Source of the DNA: Silurus meridionalis
Taxonomy: Eukaryota; Chordata; Actinopteri; Siluriformes; Siluridae
DNA: 64,000 bases
Assembly (NCBI RefSeq): GCF_014805685.1
Contig: NC_060900.1
Location: forward strand, 5,455,101-5,519,100
Direction: 5' to 3'
The notes beneath the pieces are model-generated. The model was not told the origin of the DNA, ran no database searches, and was given only the letters and a program-made list of their open reading frames with translations. The translations under genes and the position numbers were made by a program. Position 1 is the first letter of the stretch; the number at the start of each line of letters is the position of its first letter. This document shows, in pieces, positions 35,711 to 48,400 of this stretch.

Positions 35711-36045
35711 CAAACAATATACAATTCATAGCGCTTTTAACAATGAACATTGTCTCAAAGCAGCTTTATACAGATAATGTGGTGATAAAAATCTCTGGTA
35801 AACGAGGAAGAACTCTCCAAGATCCATATGGGAGAAACCTTAAGAGGAACCAGACTCAAGAGGGAACCCATCCTCATCTGGGTTGCACCGAATGTCCATT
35901 TATTACAGATAAACGACGCTGAGGTGCGCAGTGATGGTGATCAGAAGCAAGCTGTAGTCCTGAGTCAGTGTAGCAGACTGTTGACATTAACTACAGTCCA
36001 AATCCATCCTCCAAAACTCCATGATGGAGAAGGTAATACCTTTGT
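35711..36045 (-). repeat. dispersed repeat R1, inverted copy
   Basis: Reads ATAGCGCTTTTAACAATGAA, CATTGTCTCAAAGCAGCTTT, CAAGAGGGAACCCATCCTCA, CCGAATGTCCATTTATTACA and AACTCCATGATGGAGAAGGT on the plus strand, the reverse complement of the forward copies, with extra 5' sequence. It is the longest copy in the window. Confidence 0.75.
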
Positions 36046-37174
36046 TATGTTCCCTGGAACCTTTTTGCTGAATTAGATTCAGTTCCAGTTGCATATGTAG
36101 CTATCCTCTAAAAGTGCTGAGAGTCACCTGGATAACCTATACTACAATTTCTGAACTAAGCCAACCGAGATGGTGTTGGTTTAAAGTTCATCCACACACA
36201 ATACTGAGAAAGGAATTGTTAACTGTGCAGAACCTGGTGATACCCGGGATACCCGGGACAGCAGCTCAATTCCTTGTTAATGAAGACATTTTATTATTAG
36301 GTGTCCATAACCTTTTGTCAATATAATGATCAAAACAACACTATGTGCATGCTACCCTCTAGTGGCTAATGCCAGCAATTGCATTTTATCAATAGTGTTT
36401 CTGCATTATTCTGAAAAAACTTCTAAAAGCTCAGGCTCAAAGATTACATGGTTTACTTTTCACTTGTTCTAAATATAACTCAAATAAAGTTGATATAATT
36501 TATGTATAATTGTGGCTACCTCAGGGTTCAGTCAAGCTAGATCTGCATTTGTGTCAGTAATCAACCGAGAGCAAACAGCTTAGTTATATAACTATACATC
36601 TTAATTGTGTGTGGGTGTTTTCTAAACATAAAACATGGAATCAATTACAAGCTCTGCACGTTTATCAATGTTTTAACAATTTAAAACTTATTACAAATGT
36701 ATTGTTATTTGGCCGAGAAACTTATAAAATAGTGTTGTTAAGTACGTACATGTTGACCTGATTATATTGGTTTAAAATTGGTTTATATTGGTACAATTAT
36801 AATTATAGATCAGGACTAAAAACGTGGTTCATGGAAATTCTATAGGTTTACTGACTGTTCTGCTGTATTGCAAAGCAAAATGTTTGGAGACCACACATCT
36901 AAGAATATGAAACTGTAAATTATGTTCCATATTAAGAAAAGGCTTGACGGAAAATCTCTGTTAATCTTAAATGTAAGCAAAGTTTAGGAAAATTTCGAAA
37001 AAGCCCATACTCTGGTCCTAATCTACCTACTATTCATAATAATGAATATAAGAGCACACTGTCTGATCCATATCTGCCAAGAGGCATGAGCTAAGGGTTT
37101 TAGTAACACCCTGCTGTCACCCTGAGAGTTACAGAAGTTCTCTTTAATTACAAAATCCTATGATTTGTTGAGAG

Positions 37175-37325
37175 TATGATGAGAGAAGCCAGACTGGTTT
37201 GAACCCACATGAAGGTGCTGATAACACAAATAGCTGCTCTTTACAAATGTGGTCATCTGAAAAGCATCTCAGAATGCACATGTGGAATGCAGAGGTGAAA
37301 GGGCTAAAACAGCAGAAGCGCACTT
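37175..37325 (+). mobile_element. group B Tc1-like fragment
   Basis: CCAGACTGGTTTGAACCCAC, AGCATCTCAGAATGCACATG and AACAGCAGAAGCGCAC match the transposase N-terminal coding part of group B. No ends retained. Confidence 0.6.
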
Positions 37326-38099
37326 GATTTTAATGCCATCCAAAAACCAAAATCTGTTACTGGAGCTCGTACAGTTTTACCGCTGAAGAAAGTAAGGAAG
37401 TTGTGTTCCTATTTAAGTGACCAGTGAGTGTAAATTAAACTAATCAGGTAAAGAATTTTAGCTTGAGTGACAGATATGTATCTATTCTTGTTTTTTTTTT
37501 TCAATCCAGTTCAGCTTTATATTTGAGTTATAATTTCTAAAACTCCAAAGCATCTTAATGACCATTCAGTTGATTCTGTAATATAGTATATAGATTCTGC
37601 TTTTTTCCCCATCTTCACATCTTTGTAGTAATAACACAATAAGGCAACATGCTGCTTCCTATTTAGATGGATTCTCATCAGCTTACATGGAGGGAATCCA
37701 CACTTGCTCCATGCAGTCTAACTACAATGATACCCAACAAGGCTCAATGCCTGGCCCCTGGGACTCCATTTATTCCCATTCTTTTGCTGAGGTCTTTTCT
37801 GGGACTGTGATTACTCTTACTCTCTGAACCAGTGAACCAGGATGAAGATGCATCTACTGATAGACTTAACAACACATTTCTGTAAATGACAAAAAAAAAG
37901 TAATCTATCAAATGCCAGAATTCTAAATGTAAACTTCTCTTTATAGACACAAGGTGGTGCTGTTTTCACCAATTTCAGTTTCTATTGGCTGTACCACAAA
38001 TTCTTGTGCTTGGTTATACCATTTTTATTCTACATTGCTCGATTGAAGAAAAAATAAAAGAAACAGTGATATTAGAACGGTGACAATAAAATAAAACAC

Positions 38100-38678
38100 T
38101 GCTTAATGTCTTTATTTCCATTGTTATTAAGAACTAACATAAAAAAAATATATATATACTGAACATTGGAAGAAAGGTGTATCCTGAGTATGTTGACAAA
38201 AAAGTCTTAAGGCACTCTGTTACATTACGGGCAACTAATATTGAAAATGATCTTTTTCAACTGTAAAAGGATAAAACTAAGACTGTGTACAAAGCATTAA
38301 AGCATATTAACCTCATTATCCTCAAAAAACAAACCATGAATAAAACAACAACAACGTGAGGTTTTCATAAACAAAGATGCATCACATAAAACAATAGGAA
38401 ACACAGAAGTTTCTTTAAATATAGTGTGTAAATCATGGAAAAAAAATCAAAGTCAAATAATGCACAGAAACAATTTAGACCAGATCACCAATTAAAGACA
38501 GAAGTGTGTAATCAGAGATGGAGTGAGTAAATAGCAATGTACGTTATAGAGCCAATTATTTACTAACAGGTGAGTGAAGCTGGGTTCAGGATTAATTCCT
38601 GTTGTGTACAGCGGACATTTTTAACACAAAAAAAACCTCCTTTTTACGACTCGGTTCAGCGATTCATACATCAGGGTG
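38100..38678 (-). other. plp2: probable plp2 3' UTR and poly(A) site
   Basis: On the minus strand AATAAA (plus 38111-38116) is followed 12 nt later by a CA and then GTGTTTTATTTTATTGT, a U/GU-rich downstream element. Cleavage is predicted near 38100. No introns evident. Confidence 0.55.
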
Positions 38679-38701
38679 TTAGCACCTTTGATTTCCTGTC
38701 A
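38679..38701 (-). CDS. plp2: plp2 probable last coding exon
   Basis: After a strong pyrimidine tract and AG (TTTTCCTTCACCAG) the phase 1 frame reads V-TGNQRC and a TAA stop at 38679-38681. Support is splice-site quality, phase match and the good poly(A) site 580 bp further on. The short tail does not resemble the mammalian C-terminus, so another last exon is possible. Confidence 0.5.
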
Positions 38702-41700
38702 CTGGTGAAGGAAAATGAAGAAAAACTCTAATTAAATGAAATACTAATAAACAATTAGAAAGATTTCTTTGCCAAAACACTGTTATAAATGTTATATTAC
38801 TACTACTATTCATTTGACAGCTAGTAATGTACTTAAATAACTCAACACAAACATTAAACAAAATGAACTATCCGATTACTTCAGATTAAATGTTTTAATT
38901 GAACGCACAACAATAACCTATTCAATAATCAAATATTAGTTTTCAGAATCAATTGTAGCTGTAACATTCGGCCAATTCAAGTGAACGTTGTATTTGAAAC
39001 AGACTCAACACAGCTCCAAACCCAAACTGAACCAGAGTTTCTTATTTTCACTTCCCTTTTCCTAGTGTGATGCTTCCTTGGTCTCTTGGGCAAGATGGAC
39101 TGTATTTTTTTTATAAATATATAAATTGAATCATTCTTCTTCACTCCCTTTAGTATTTCCTAATCATGTGATCACAATGACATCACATGACGTTAAAAGA
39201 AGCCTTCTGGTGTAACCTAAATAATAGTGCTACAACGGCTGAAATATTTGCCAAATAAAATAAAATAAAACTTTGGGCTTAAATACTGCAAATATTTCAG
39301 CCTTTTTGTGTCCTTTTTGTTTTTTCCACGACATTGCGCAGCATCCGCAATTCCACATCAGTGACCTCATCATACCCATCAACTGTTGAAATTCTTAGTT
39401 TGCCATGTTTCAGTCCCTTGTTTCTTCCAACTTCTTCCCAAACAGGTGCTGTTGCTGTTATAATGATGTTCAAGCATCTGTGAAGTAGAAGAAGGAGAAA
39501 ATATGAAAAAACAGACAAAAGAAACTACACAATATATAAAACCTGCTTAAATCTGCCTACATTTTCAAATCACATGATCATTCAGTAATATATCGTCTGA
39601 CCTGCGTGTACAAAGGATATGGACAAAAGTATTTGGACACCTGACTTTCCAGCAATATGTGGTTTTTTCCCCAAAAATGTTACCACACACTTGTTGGACG
39701 CACTTGTTTCGGATGCTGTAGCAATATATTCTTTCTTTACTTGCACTAGGAGACCCAAATCTCTTTCAGCGTGAAAATACCCTTTGTACTCCATGTGAGC
39801 TCAATTAAGATATGGTTTACATGGTTTGGAGGTAGTTGAATTAAAACGCTGACTGCACTACAGGCCTCCTCACCCTACATCAGTGCCTGACTTTACGAAC
39901 ACCTGTGAGGCAAAATGGGCAGAAATCTTCACGAGCACACTTCAAAATCGAATGGAAAATCTTCCCAGAAGAGTGGATTTAATATAACAGCAAATGGGGA
40001 CTAAATGTGGAATGTTTTAAAAAAACCACATAGGAATCTTATAGGTAAAGTGTCCACAAACTTTTGACCCTATAGTGTACCTGTGGAAACAGTCGATCGC
40101 CCTCGGGTGCTCCTGATTTCTGTAATAAGTGTGTAGGTATCATAACTAAACAAAATGCCAGCAATAAGTCCAAACACCTATAACAGATAAAAGCACAGAT
40201 TATCCATTGAGACATTTGTTTTTTTTTTTACAGTTTGTTATTCTTGGGTTCAAAGAAGATTGACCTGAACATTAAGTTTCAAATTGCGATCGCTGGTTTA
40301 CATTTTTTATTAGAAAATGTAGACATTTAGTAGTGGCGTATTAATAGCGAACGATAAATCTATAAGGAAATGTTCTAACCCCTCCTGCGATGCGTGCTCC
40401 GTCTCCGGCTCCTGCGATCAAACAAATCAAAGAGGTCAAGATGTACAGCACTGCACCAATCACAGCGCGGAAGAAGTCCTAAAGCAGGCGAGACAACAAA
40501 GCTTTGTTTAGGTTTAGTTCTGTCTGGGTGTTTCTGCACATTCAGCACACTCCGATTTTTCTCTCCGGCGTATACAGTACCAGTCGATAGTTTGGACACG
40601 CTTTTTTTTTCTTTGTATTGTTTTCAACATTGTGCGTTAATACTGAACACAATGAAAGAACCTATCTGGAATTATATAGGAAAGTGTTTATTTCGATGGC
40701 ATTCTTTCATCAGATTCACGAGACAGTCAACTAGTTTTCATTTCACAGGTGAGAGTTCATTTGTGACATTTCTCGCTTCAGTCAATCAGTGGTTTTGTGC
40801 AGAAGATTACAATGGTAAAAATAAAAAAAAATAAAAATAAAAAACTCAATGAAGGAGAAGCATGTCCAAATTTATTGTAGTACTCTACACTATTAGCATA
40901 TTGTAAAAAAGAATAAATATATCGACAAAACTGACATTTCCAGCCATATGTGGTGCTTCTGTTGTTACAGAGTTAAAAGCGCATAATTGTATGGGACGTC
41001 TCTGGATGTGGAAACATTACATTTTCTCCTCACTTTTTTCTTCCCAATGCTGTTCCAGCCTGACAATGCTCCTGTGCACAAAGCCAGCACTTTTGTTAGA
41101 TCTTTTCATCTAAATGATATCAAATCGAACTAAAATCTAAATGCGCTAAACCAGGTGCTGTGGTGTTTAAGAGAGGTGTTGAGAAAACAACCCATGTTTG
41201 ATAAGAAATCTATGTGCACTAAGAACGTCCTTCTTGCAGTTTCACATGATCAATTCTTAAGTTCCTCCTCAATAATGTTCTTGCTGGCACCTAAATGGAG
41301 ATAAAAGGACTCGTGTGCTACTTACAGTCCAAAGCCAGTTGACGAGCAGGAATTGTTTATCCAGCTCCATCATGAAGATGCCGAAGAAAATGGCGGCGAA
41401 GATCAGCTCGCAAATCCCCACCGTCGAATATCCGTTATACAGTGACGCTGCGTAACAGATGGTGACGATAAGGCTTAGGAGCTACAAAGAAAAAAAGAAA
41501 GATAAAACACGACAGGTTTAGAGATTCTGTAATATGGTTTACAAATATTGTTGTGTGTTTAAACTCATATTGTCATTTACCCGTTCCTACACACTATATA
41601 ACTATCGCAAGACAGCTCCCAGCCAGGGATACAAACACTTGCTTCCTCTGAGACAACAGCTTCCTCTTAGCAACCTCCAGCAACACACGCAAGAAGTAAT

Positions 41701-42364
41701 GTCTGGCCTCTTCCACATACATGACCACCTGTGATTGACCACACTCACACAATCTATGGCTACAGATATCTGTCGGAGTTTAGAGATTCAGCCTTTCCTT
41801 TGTTAAAATGGTATCACACCATTCATTACATAATTGTTTTTCACAGTTTCAGTATCAGTCGTATATATAATAGTGATATGTGATTCACATCTCGATGCAT
41901 TACGGTTCGATAGCGATTCAAAACTATGAAGCTATGCAATTCAATATGGTACATAGTTTGCTTTTGTTTGGGTTCAGACACCATAATTACTAAAAACAGA
42001 GTATTTTTACGAGCTGCCCTCTCATCCGAAAATGTAAAAAGGCTTGTGTAAGTCAACTGCTCAGTGCAAAGAAGAGAAGCGATGGAACCTGGTATTCCTA
42101 TGTTTTTTTTTTTACGTATCTAATAGAGATGAAGTTCTTTGAAAAACATATATTACCTTTAAAACATGCTCTATGCTGAGTATGGTTTCACTAATAATAA
42201 ACATTTGCATAAAGCATCCATATTTGTCCATGCTGATTAGAGAATTAAAAACTTGAAAAGTATCAATTTAAGATACATTTAGGAGAGATGTGCGATTAAT
42301 TACGAGTTTACTCATGGCAACCATGAGATTAATCCCGATTAAATATTTTAAATGATTGACAGCT

Positions 42365-42431
<67 letters not shown>

Positions 42432-45400
42432 CACACACATATATAGCGTCTGGGGTCAAAAATTAGTTCTTCAATCGATCCAAAAGACTTCAGCATTTAT
42501 TAAAACATGTCATGTGCGCAGTCATATCCATTCACACCTATATTCATCTCACACTTTGAACAGCCTACTCGCATGACCACACACCGTCTCAATAATGCTG
42601 ATGTCACACCCATAGTGCCACCATTGCCTTTCTTGTTTCGTGTTGTATAAATAGTGGATGTCACATTCCAGTGCCCATAGTAGCCTGCTGCATTACTCAC
42701 ACACCAACACAACCTCCCATTTGTTCTTAGGTGTCTTTTTTAGCACCCACCGTGCAAATTTTTTGTCTCCCTCACAGTTTGTGGGGGGCTATTAAAATTG
42801 TTTAGGACTAAACCATGGTGAAAAAGGAGCGAAGAGACGGCTCTTGTTCCCTCTGCATTCCACACCCCATGCTAAAGTTGGGGGGGTTGTGTATGACTGA
42901 GCCTTATAAGATTTCATATGAAGAATCCTGACTATTACTGAAGAGTTATGAAGTGCTAAAAATACTCAATTCACCTTCAAAACACTGATATATCAGCGTC
43001 TATTCAGTATTCTGTGTGAACATGACAAAACACTATTAAACACCATTGAGCTTGTGTAAGCTGCACTGCATGATGCAAGAATTCACAAGTTATCTACAAT
43101 GTCAAAGGTACAAGAGAGTCAAAGCGACAACTATTTCGCTAATCTGGGTAATGAATCCCTTGCTCCGAGCAAGGACACGACCACAGTGTTTAACCTCTAC
43201 TTACTATAGTGACTTATCAAGTGCTAAATGTGAGCGCACTGGGTGTTATCCGTTGACAGTTTCATGTCCTAGGTTTCAGGTTCCGATAACTAAGTGTGCA
43301 ATTACCCGCCTGTGGATCACTGTTGCTACAGTAAACTCAAACGTGTTGATAAAACAAAGACCAAGCGAAATGTCCAGGCTTCTGTGCCCTCCTTAAATGA
43401 CACAAGTCTAATTACATCTTGTACTTGAAATATCTAATAGCCCACTGTCTTTAGACAAAAATGGTTCTTTTTCAAACTGTATGGCACACAATAGTGTAAG
43501 ATGCCACTGAATACTGTAGCGTTCCATTTTCCCTTCACTTGAACTAGGAAACTGAAATCTGTTCTCACATGACAATGCCCCCTGTGCACAAAGTGAGCTC
43601 CATGAAAATATGACCTCAACCCTAGTGAACACCTTAGGGATGATTTGGAATGTTGACTGCACCCCAGGCCTCCACACCCTACAATTATTTCCACAAGCAC
43701 ACTCCAAAATCTATTAGAGATGAGTGAAGATAATTATAACAGAAATGGGGATGAAATGTGGAACAAGATGTTTAAAAAGCACACAAAGATTGTATGGTCA
43801 GGTGTCCACATAGTGTATATTCACTTATTTAAACACCCAATCATGTGGCAGAAGGATGATAAATAATAACATGCAAAGCTCATGACCACATTGCTGGATT
43901 GAGGAAGCTGATGGTGATATGTCGAGGCAGATGGGCTACAGCAGCAGACTTCATGAGTTTCAATAAAAGCATTATGATTGATTGGATGGACAATGGCACA
44001 AAAAGCAGTTTTGTTCTATTTAACTCCATGTCTATGCTAATAGATTTAAAATTTTTTGTACCCAAGAAACAAACAAAATCTCCAACGAACATTTAGATCT
44101 CTTTGCCGTAATAAAGAAAGCAAAGCTCTATGAACACGAAAAACACCACTTTGCCTGATACACAAATTCACCCTTAATATTACAACCTATGAATGACCAT
44201 GTTATAACAAGTGGAATTAATGGTGGAACGAATTGAGCAATAAAATCTAACTTTTATTGCTAACTTAAGACAGCAACATCCTGGTAATTAACATGGCATT
44301 TCTATCACTTGTGTTGTAAATGTGCTTGTACGCATGCCTCGAAATTAGACAGCGGCAGCTGCTCAGTAATTTGAGGAACTGACAGAAAAATGCGCATTAG
44401 AACACTAGTGAAGAGAAAATCTACATTTCCTTTTTGCAAAAACTATTTACCACTTTTGCACTTCTGGTGAAAGATGCAGTGCTCGTCATGTAGTTTACTA
44501 TGTATTCTTTGAACTATTTATGGCAATTAGTTTTGCTTGACTGAGTTATGAATGAAGTAATCTAAGCCTTGGACTGCCTGGTACATTTCCACTATACTTG
44601 TAAATGTATATAAAATACACAGAATGTCTTTTGCTCTACTGCCCGAATCATTGCTTTTTTATACACTTTGAGAAACAAAAGAAGAGTGAAAAATGTATGT
44701 GTGAAGGGGGAAGAGTTCATTATTGCCACTGCCATCAAGCAGTTCCTGACTTCACAGCTGGTAATGTTATTACATCCTGCTGTATTCTCATTAAACCTGA
44801 ACCAGTGGAAACCCTCATCCTGTCTTTAGTAGACTACCAGTAAAACACTATTTGAATGCATGAATATATGCAAATCACATATATGAGTTTCGTAATACAG
44901 CTTCGCTTCAGTGCCGCACAAGTAAATGAAAAATTGCATCATATTCTTTTGCACAAAAAATATTACTTATTGTTCTCAATACAGCTGATTTCTGTGACAC
45001 AAACTGTTATGGCTGACCCACATCTCACTTAACATTCCCAATCCTCATTCATCCTGTAATGACAGTTTTCCTGTTACATGGTGTGCAGCTGTCCAGCTAC
45101 CACCTACTGAACAATAGTGCATTTGGTTATTTATTAATTTCAGCTGGTAAATTATTCACAGTTATTTTGTCATGTCTAAAAGCAGGCGACAATTACCCCT
45201 ACTTGGTCCAAGGTCTGGTTTCATGCCTAGTTTATCTTAATAGCATTAGTCAGAGCATGGTTTCTTACTCATCCCGGTTATACTGTGTTACGCTACATTT
45301 GTAATTCTGTTGGTAACTCATCAACATTACGGGAACCCCCCGTAAATAGGATAAAAAAATGTAACCTAAAATGAAGTGTTTTGCATTTAAGCTCAATAGC

Positions 45401-48400
45401 ATCCACTCCATTCAACAGCTATCACTCAACAGCACACCTTAACAGTGATGGAACTTTAATCAGAATCAGAAAGAGCTTTATTGCCAAGTAATTAAGGAAT
45501 TTGTTTTGGTAATAGAAGCTTCCGGTTGCACATTTTTAAAGTAAAACAGAAATTAAGGAGAAAAAAAAACAAAAAAAAACCAAGGCAAATCAATTAAGAA
45601 GATTAAAGGTATAAAAGTTATTGCACAGTATAAAAGTTATTGCACAGTATAAAAGTTATTGCACAGTATAAATGAGTAAAGTAGTATTGCACATATGTTT
45701 TATTATATTGCACAATGGGGAGAGCGTTTAAGCGTTTTATTTTAATTTTTTTTATTGTGTTAATGAGGTAGATTGCCTGAGGGAAGAAACTTTTCCTGTG
45801 TCTGGCTGTCTTGGTGCTTGGCTCTGTAGCGTAATGAATGGGCATCCGGTCTAACCCAATGGGAGCTGGGGGATTCCCTTTTAAATCTGGTTCCTCCCAA
45901 GGTTTCCCCCTCCTACCATTTTTTGGATAGCATTTCTTTGCCCCACTCGCAAACAGCTTACTCATTAGGGATATTCTTAAAATTATAAGTAGCAAACATA
46001 CAGACACTAAACTTTTCGATTCCTTTATACAACTTTACAACCTCATTATCTCTGTAATGAGAATGTTAACTGTTGGAAGTGCAATACAGCACACATAATG
46101 TGAATATGTACTGAATATGGGGATACTGTACAATATATTTCACCCCATTTTTATTTGAACTTGTTTTTGCTAATTCCAATTTGCACTAGTTTTCGAAAGA
46201 CGAAAGGATTTAAATATATGAATATATTAATGTACAGATGATAACTTCATTTCCATTTTAGAATTCCTTGCATAGCATGAATAACAGCTTTACATATTCT
46301 ACACACACACACACACACACACACTTAGAGTGAGGGGGTCATCCTATTCTATTGTGTGCTTCCAGCTTCAATAACCACAGCTGAAGGTCACAAATTAGGG
46401 TACATACTTCACTAGGATCCTAAAGTAAAAAGTTTGTTATTTTAGCTACTCACATGCAACTTCCCAGACTAAACCTTTACATACTAAAAAAGTATAAAAG
46501 ACGATTGATGACAAGCAGAAAGTACCTGAGAGTGACAGTTAGCACATGCTTCCTGTGAGACATGTGCATCTCATTGCATTTGTGCGGCACATAGCAACCA
46601 AATACCCTTGGAAATAAACATCAACTGCCGTCGTCAGAGAGCCATAATATTCCCATAATACACTCTACAGACAAAATTATTGGGATACATGACTTTTCCA
46701 GCGATATGTAGTTCCTCCGCAAAACCGTTGCCGCAAAGTTGGAGACACAATTGTATAGGATGCCTTTAGATGAGGTAGCATTAAATTTTCCCATATCTGT
46801 TCCATTACAACCCCACTGTGTACACAGCAAGCTCCATGAAGATATGATTTACATTTGGTTGGAAGCTATTAGTGAACACCTCTGGGATGAAGTAGATCAC
46901 TAAATGTTGATTGGGGTGTTTAAAAGGCACATAGAAATCTTGTTGCCAAACCCATGTCTATATAGTGTAGGGTAGTGGTTTTGAGAGAGTCCTGAGATCT
47001 TTCCTTCACAGACAGACATATTCCACAGTGCACAGGTGGTCCTTCGCAGCCACAAAGTGAGTGCTGATTTCGGATGGCCAAACTGCATCAGTCGTAGTTC
47101 TGTAGTTTGCTGTATAGTGTGAATTTAAATATCTACAAAACTCTTTAGTCTTGCAGCAACAGTGGCGGTTGATGGGCTGCTGGTGTAAATGTTTATTAAT
47201 TGTCAAGGGATTAAACACGACAAACAAAACTGTTGCCTAGGAAACGGTGTGTACACACTATACGGAGTCTGAAGTTCACTGGAACTTGTGCCTGTTTTGG
47301 GTAATTGCTCTGTTGTGAGATAACACCGGGGGTAAAAAAAATAAACCTGAGGTAATGAGATTGTTTTATCTTTACCCAGTCGAGTCCCAGTTTCAGAGAA
47401 TGATGAATAATATACAGAGAAGTACCAGTACACTGGAAAAAAGTGTACAACAAAATTGTAGGCTATACCTGCAATTATTTTGTAGTTACCGAGTACTCAA
47501 ACAAACTAAGCAGATCATCTGGTCTTTTTTTTTTTTCCAGTTTATGTGCCCACTGTAGCCTCGGATTACTATTCTTATTCTTGGCTACTACTTCTTGGAT
47601 TTCTATTCTTGGCTCACAGAAATCGAACCCTATGTGGTCATCTGTAGCTTGTAGCTCATTCGCCTATGTTTTCTGGTCATGTTGTGCATTCTGAGATGCT
47701 TTCCTGCTCAACTCGGTTGTAAAAGGTAGTTACTTTAAAACCACATTAGGCGTCATGTCAGTTTGAACTAGTCCAGCCATTCTAATCTGACTTCTCTCTT
47801 TAACAAGGATTATCCTCCTGCACAATTTACTCTATCGATTTCTTTCTAGGGTTCAGAACTGTTGCGAGTGATCAAACCGGTGTTCCTAATCAAGAGTATA
47901 AGGGTGTGTTTGGTAAAATAGTTTCTAATATTTAAATATTATGCAAGAGTGTAACTGTCTTATCACACTTCTCGCGACCAATCTCACCCATTCGCTTCAT
48001 ACACAAAAAGGTTAAAGTCCAAAATAACCCAATGCGAATACTTTTTGCGCTCTATTCTAACACGTTCAGCTGGTAAACGAGACTGCCTACAAGGCATTTT
48101 TAACTAAATTGACCATCTTAGGGAGTGGTTTGAACTTTTCAGCAGTAGTTGGTTGGGCGAATCTCATGAACATTCCTAAAGTGTTTTTCTTATTGTCAAG
48201 TCAAGCTTTACAAAAAAAAAAAAAGAAAAAAAGACAGGCTTTCCAACAGAAGCCTGGCGAAACAGAAAACAAGCATTCTTTTCAACCGACTTTTCTGAAC
48301 TGATACAAGCATGGGGTCTGTTCATAAATTTTCCTCCAGCACTTTTTCTTTTAATACCCCCTCTGCGAGCTCAATCCGCTTAGCCTGACCGATGTTCGAC

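Larger units (their letters stand above)
34780..38090. other. plp2-prickle3 intergenic region
   Basis: About 3.5 kb between the plp2 3' end and the prickle3 promoter. It holds a short CA array (34806-34829), a reverse SINE (34985-35150), an inverted pair of R1 repeats (35445-36045), and a group B Tc1-like relic (37175-37325). 36060-37170 and 37330-38090 show nothing recognisable. Confidence 0.65.
40479..41325. other. plp2 intron 2
   Basis: 847 bp, largely occupied by a Tc1-like MITE (40573-40887) and another Tc1-like relic (40925-41115). Confidence 0.7.
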
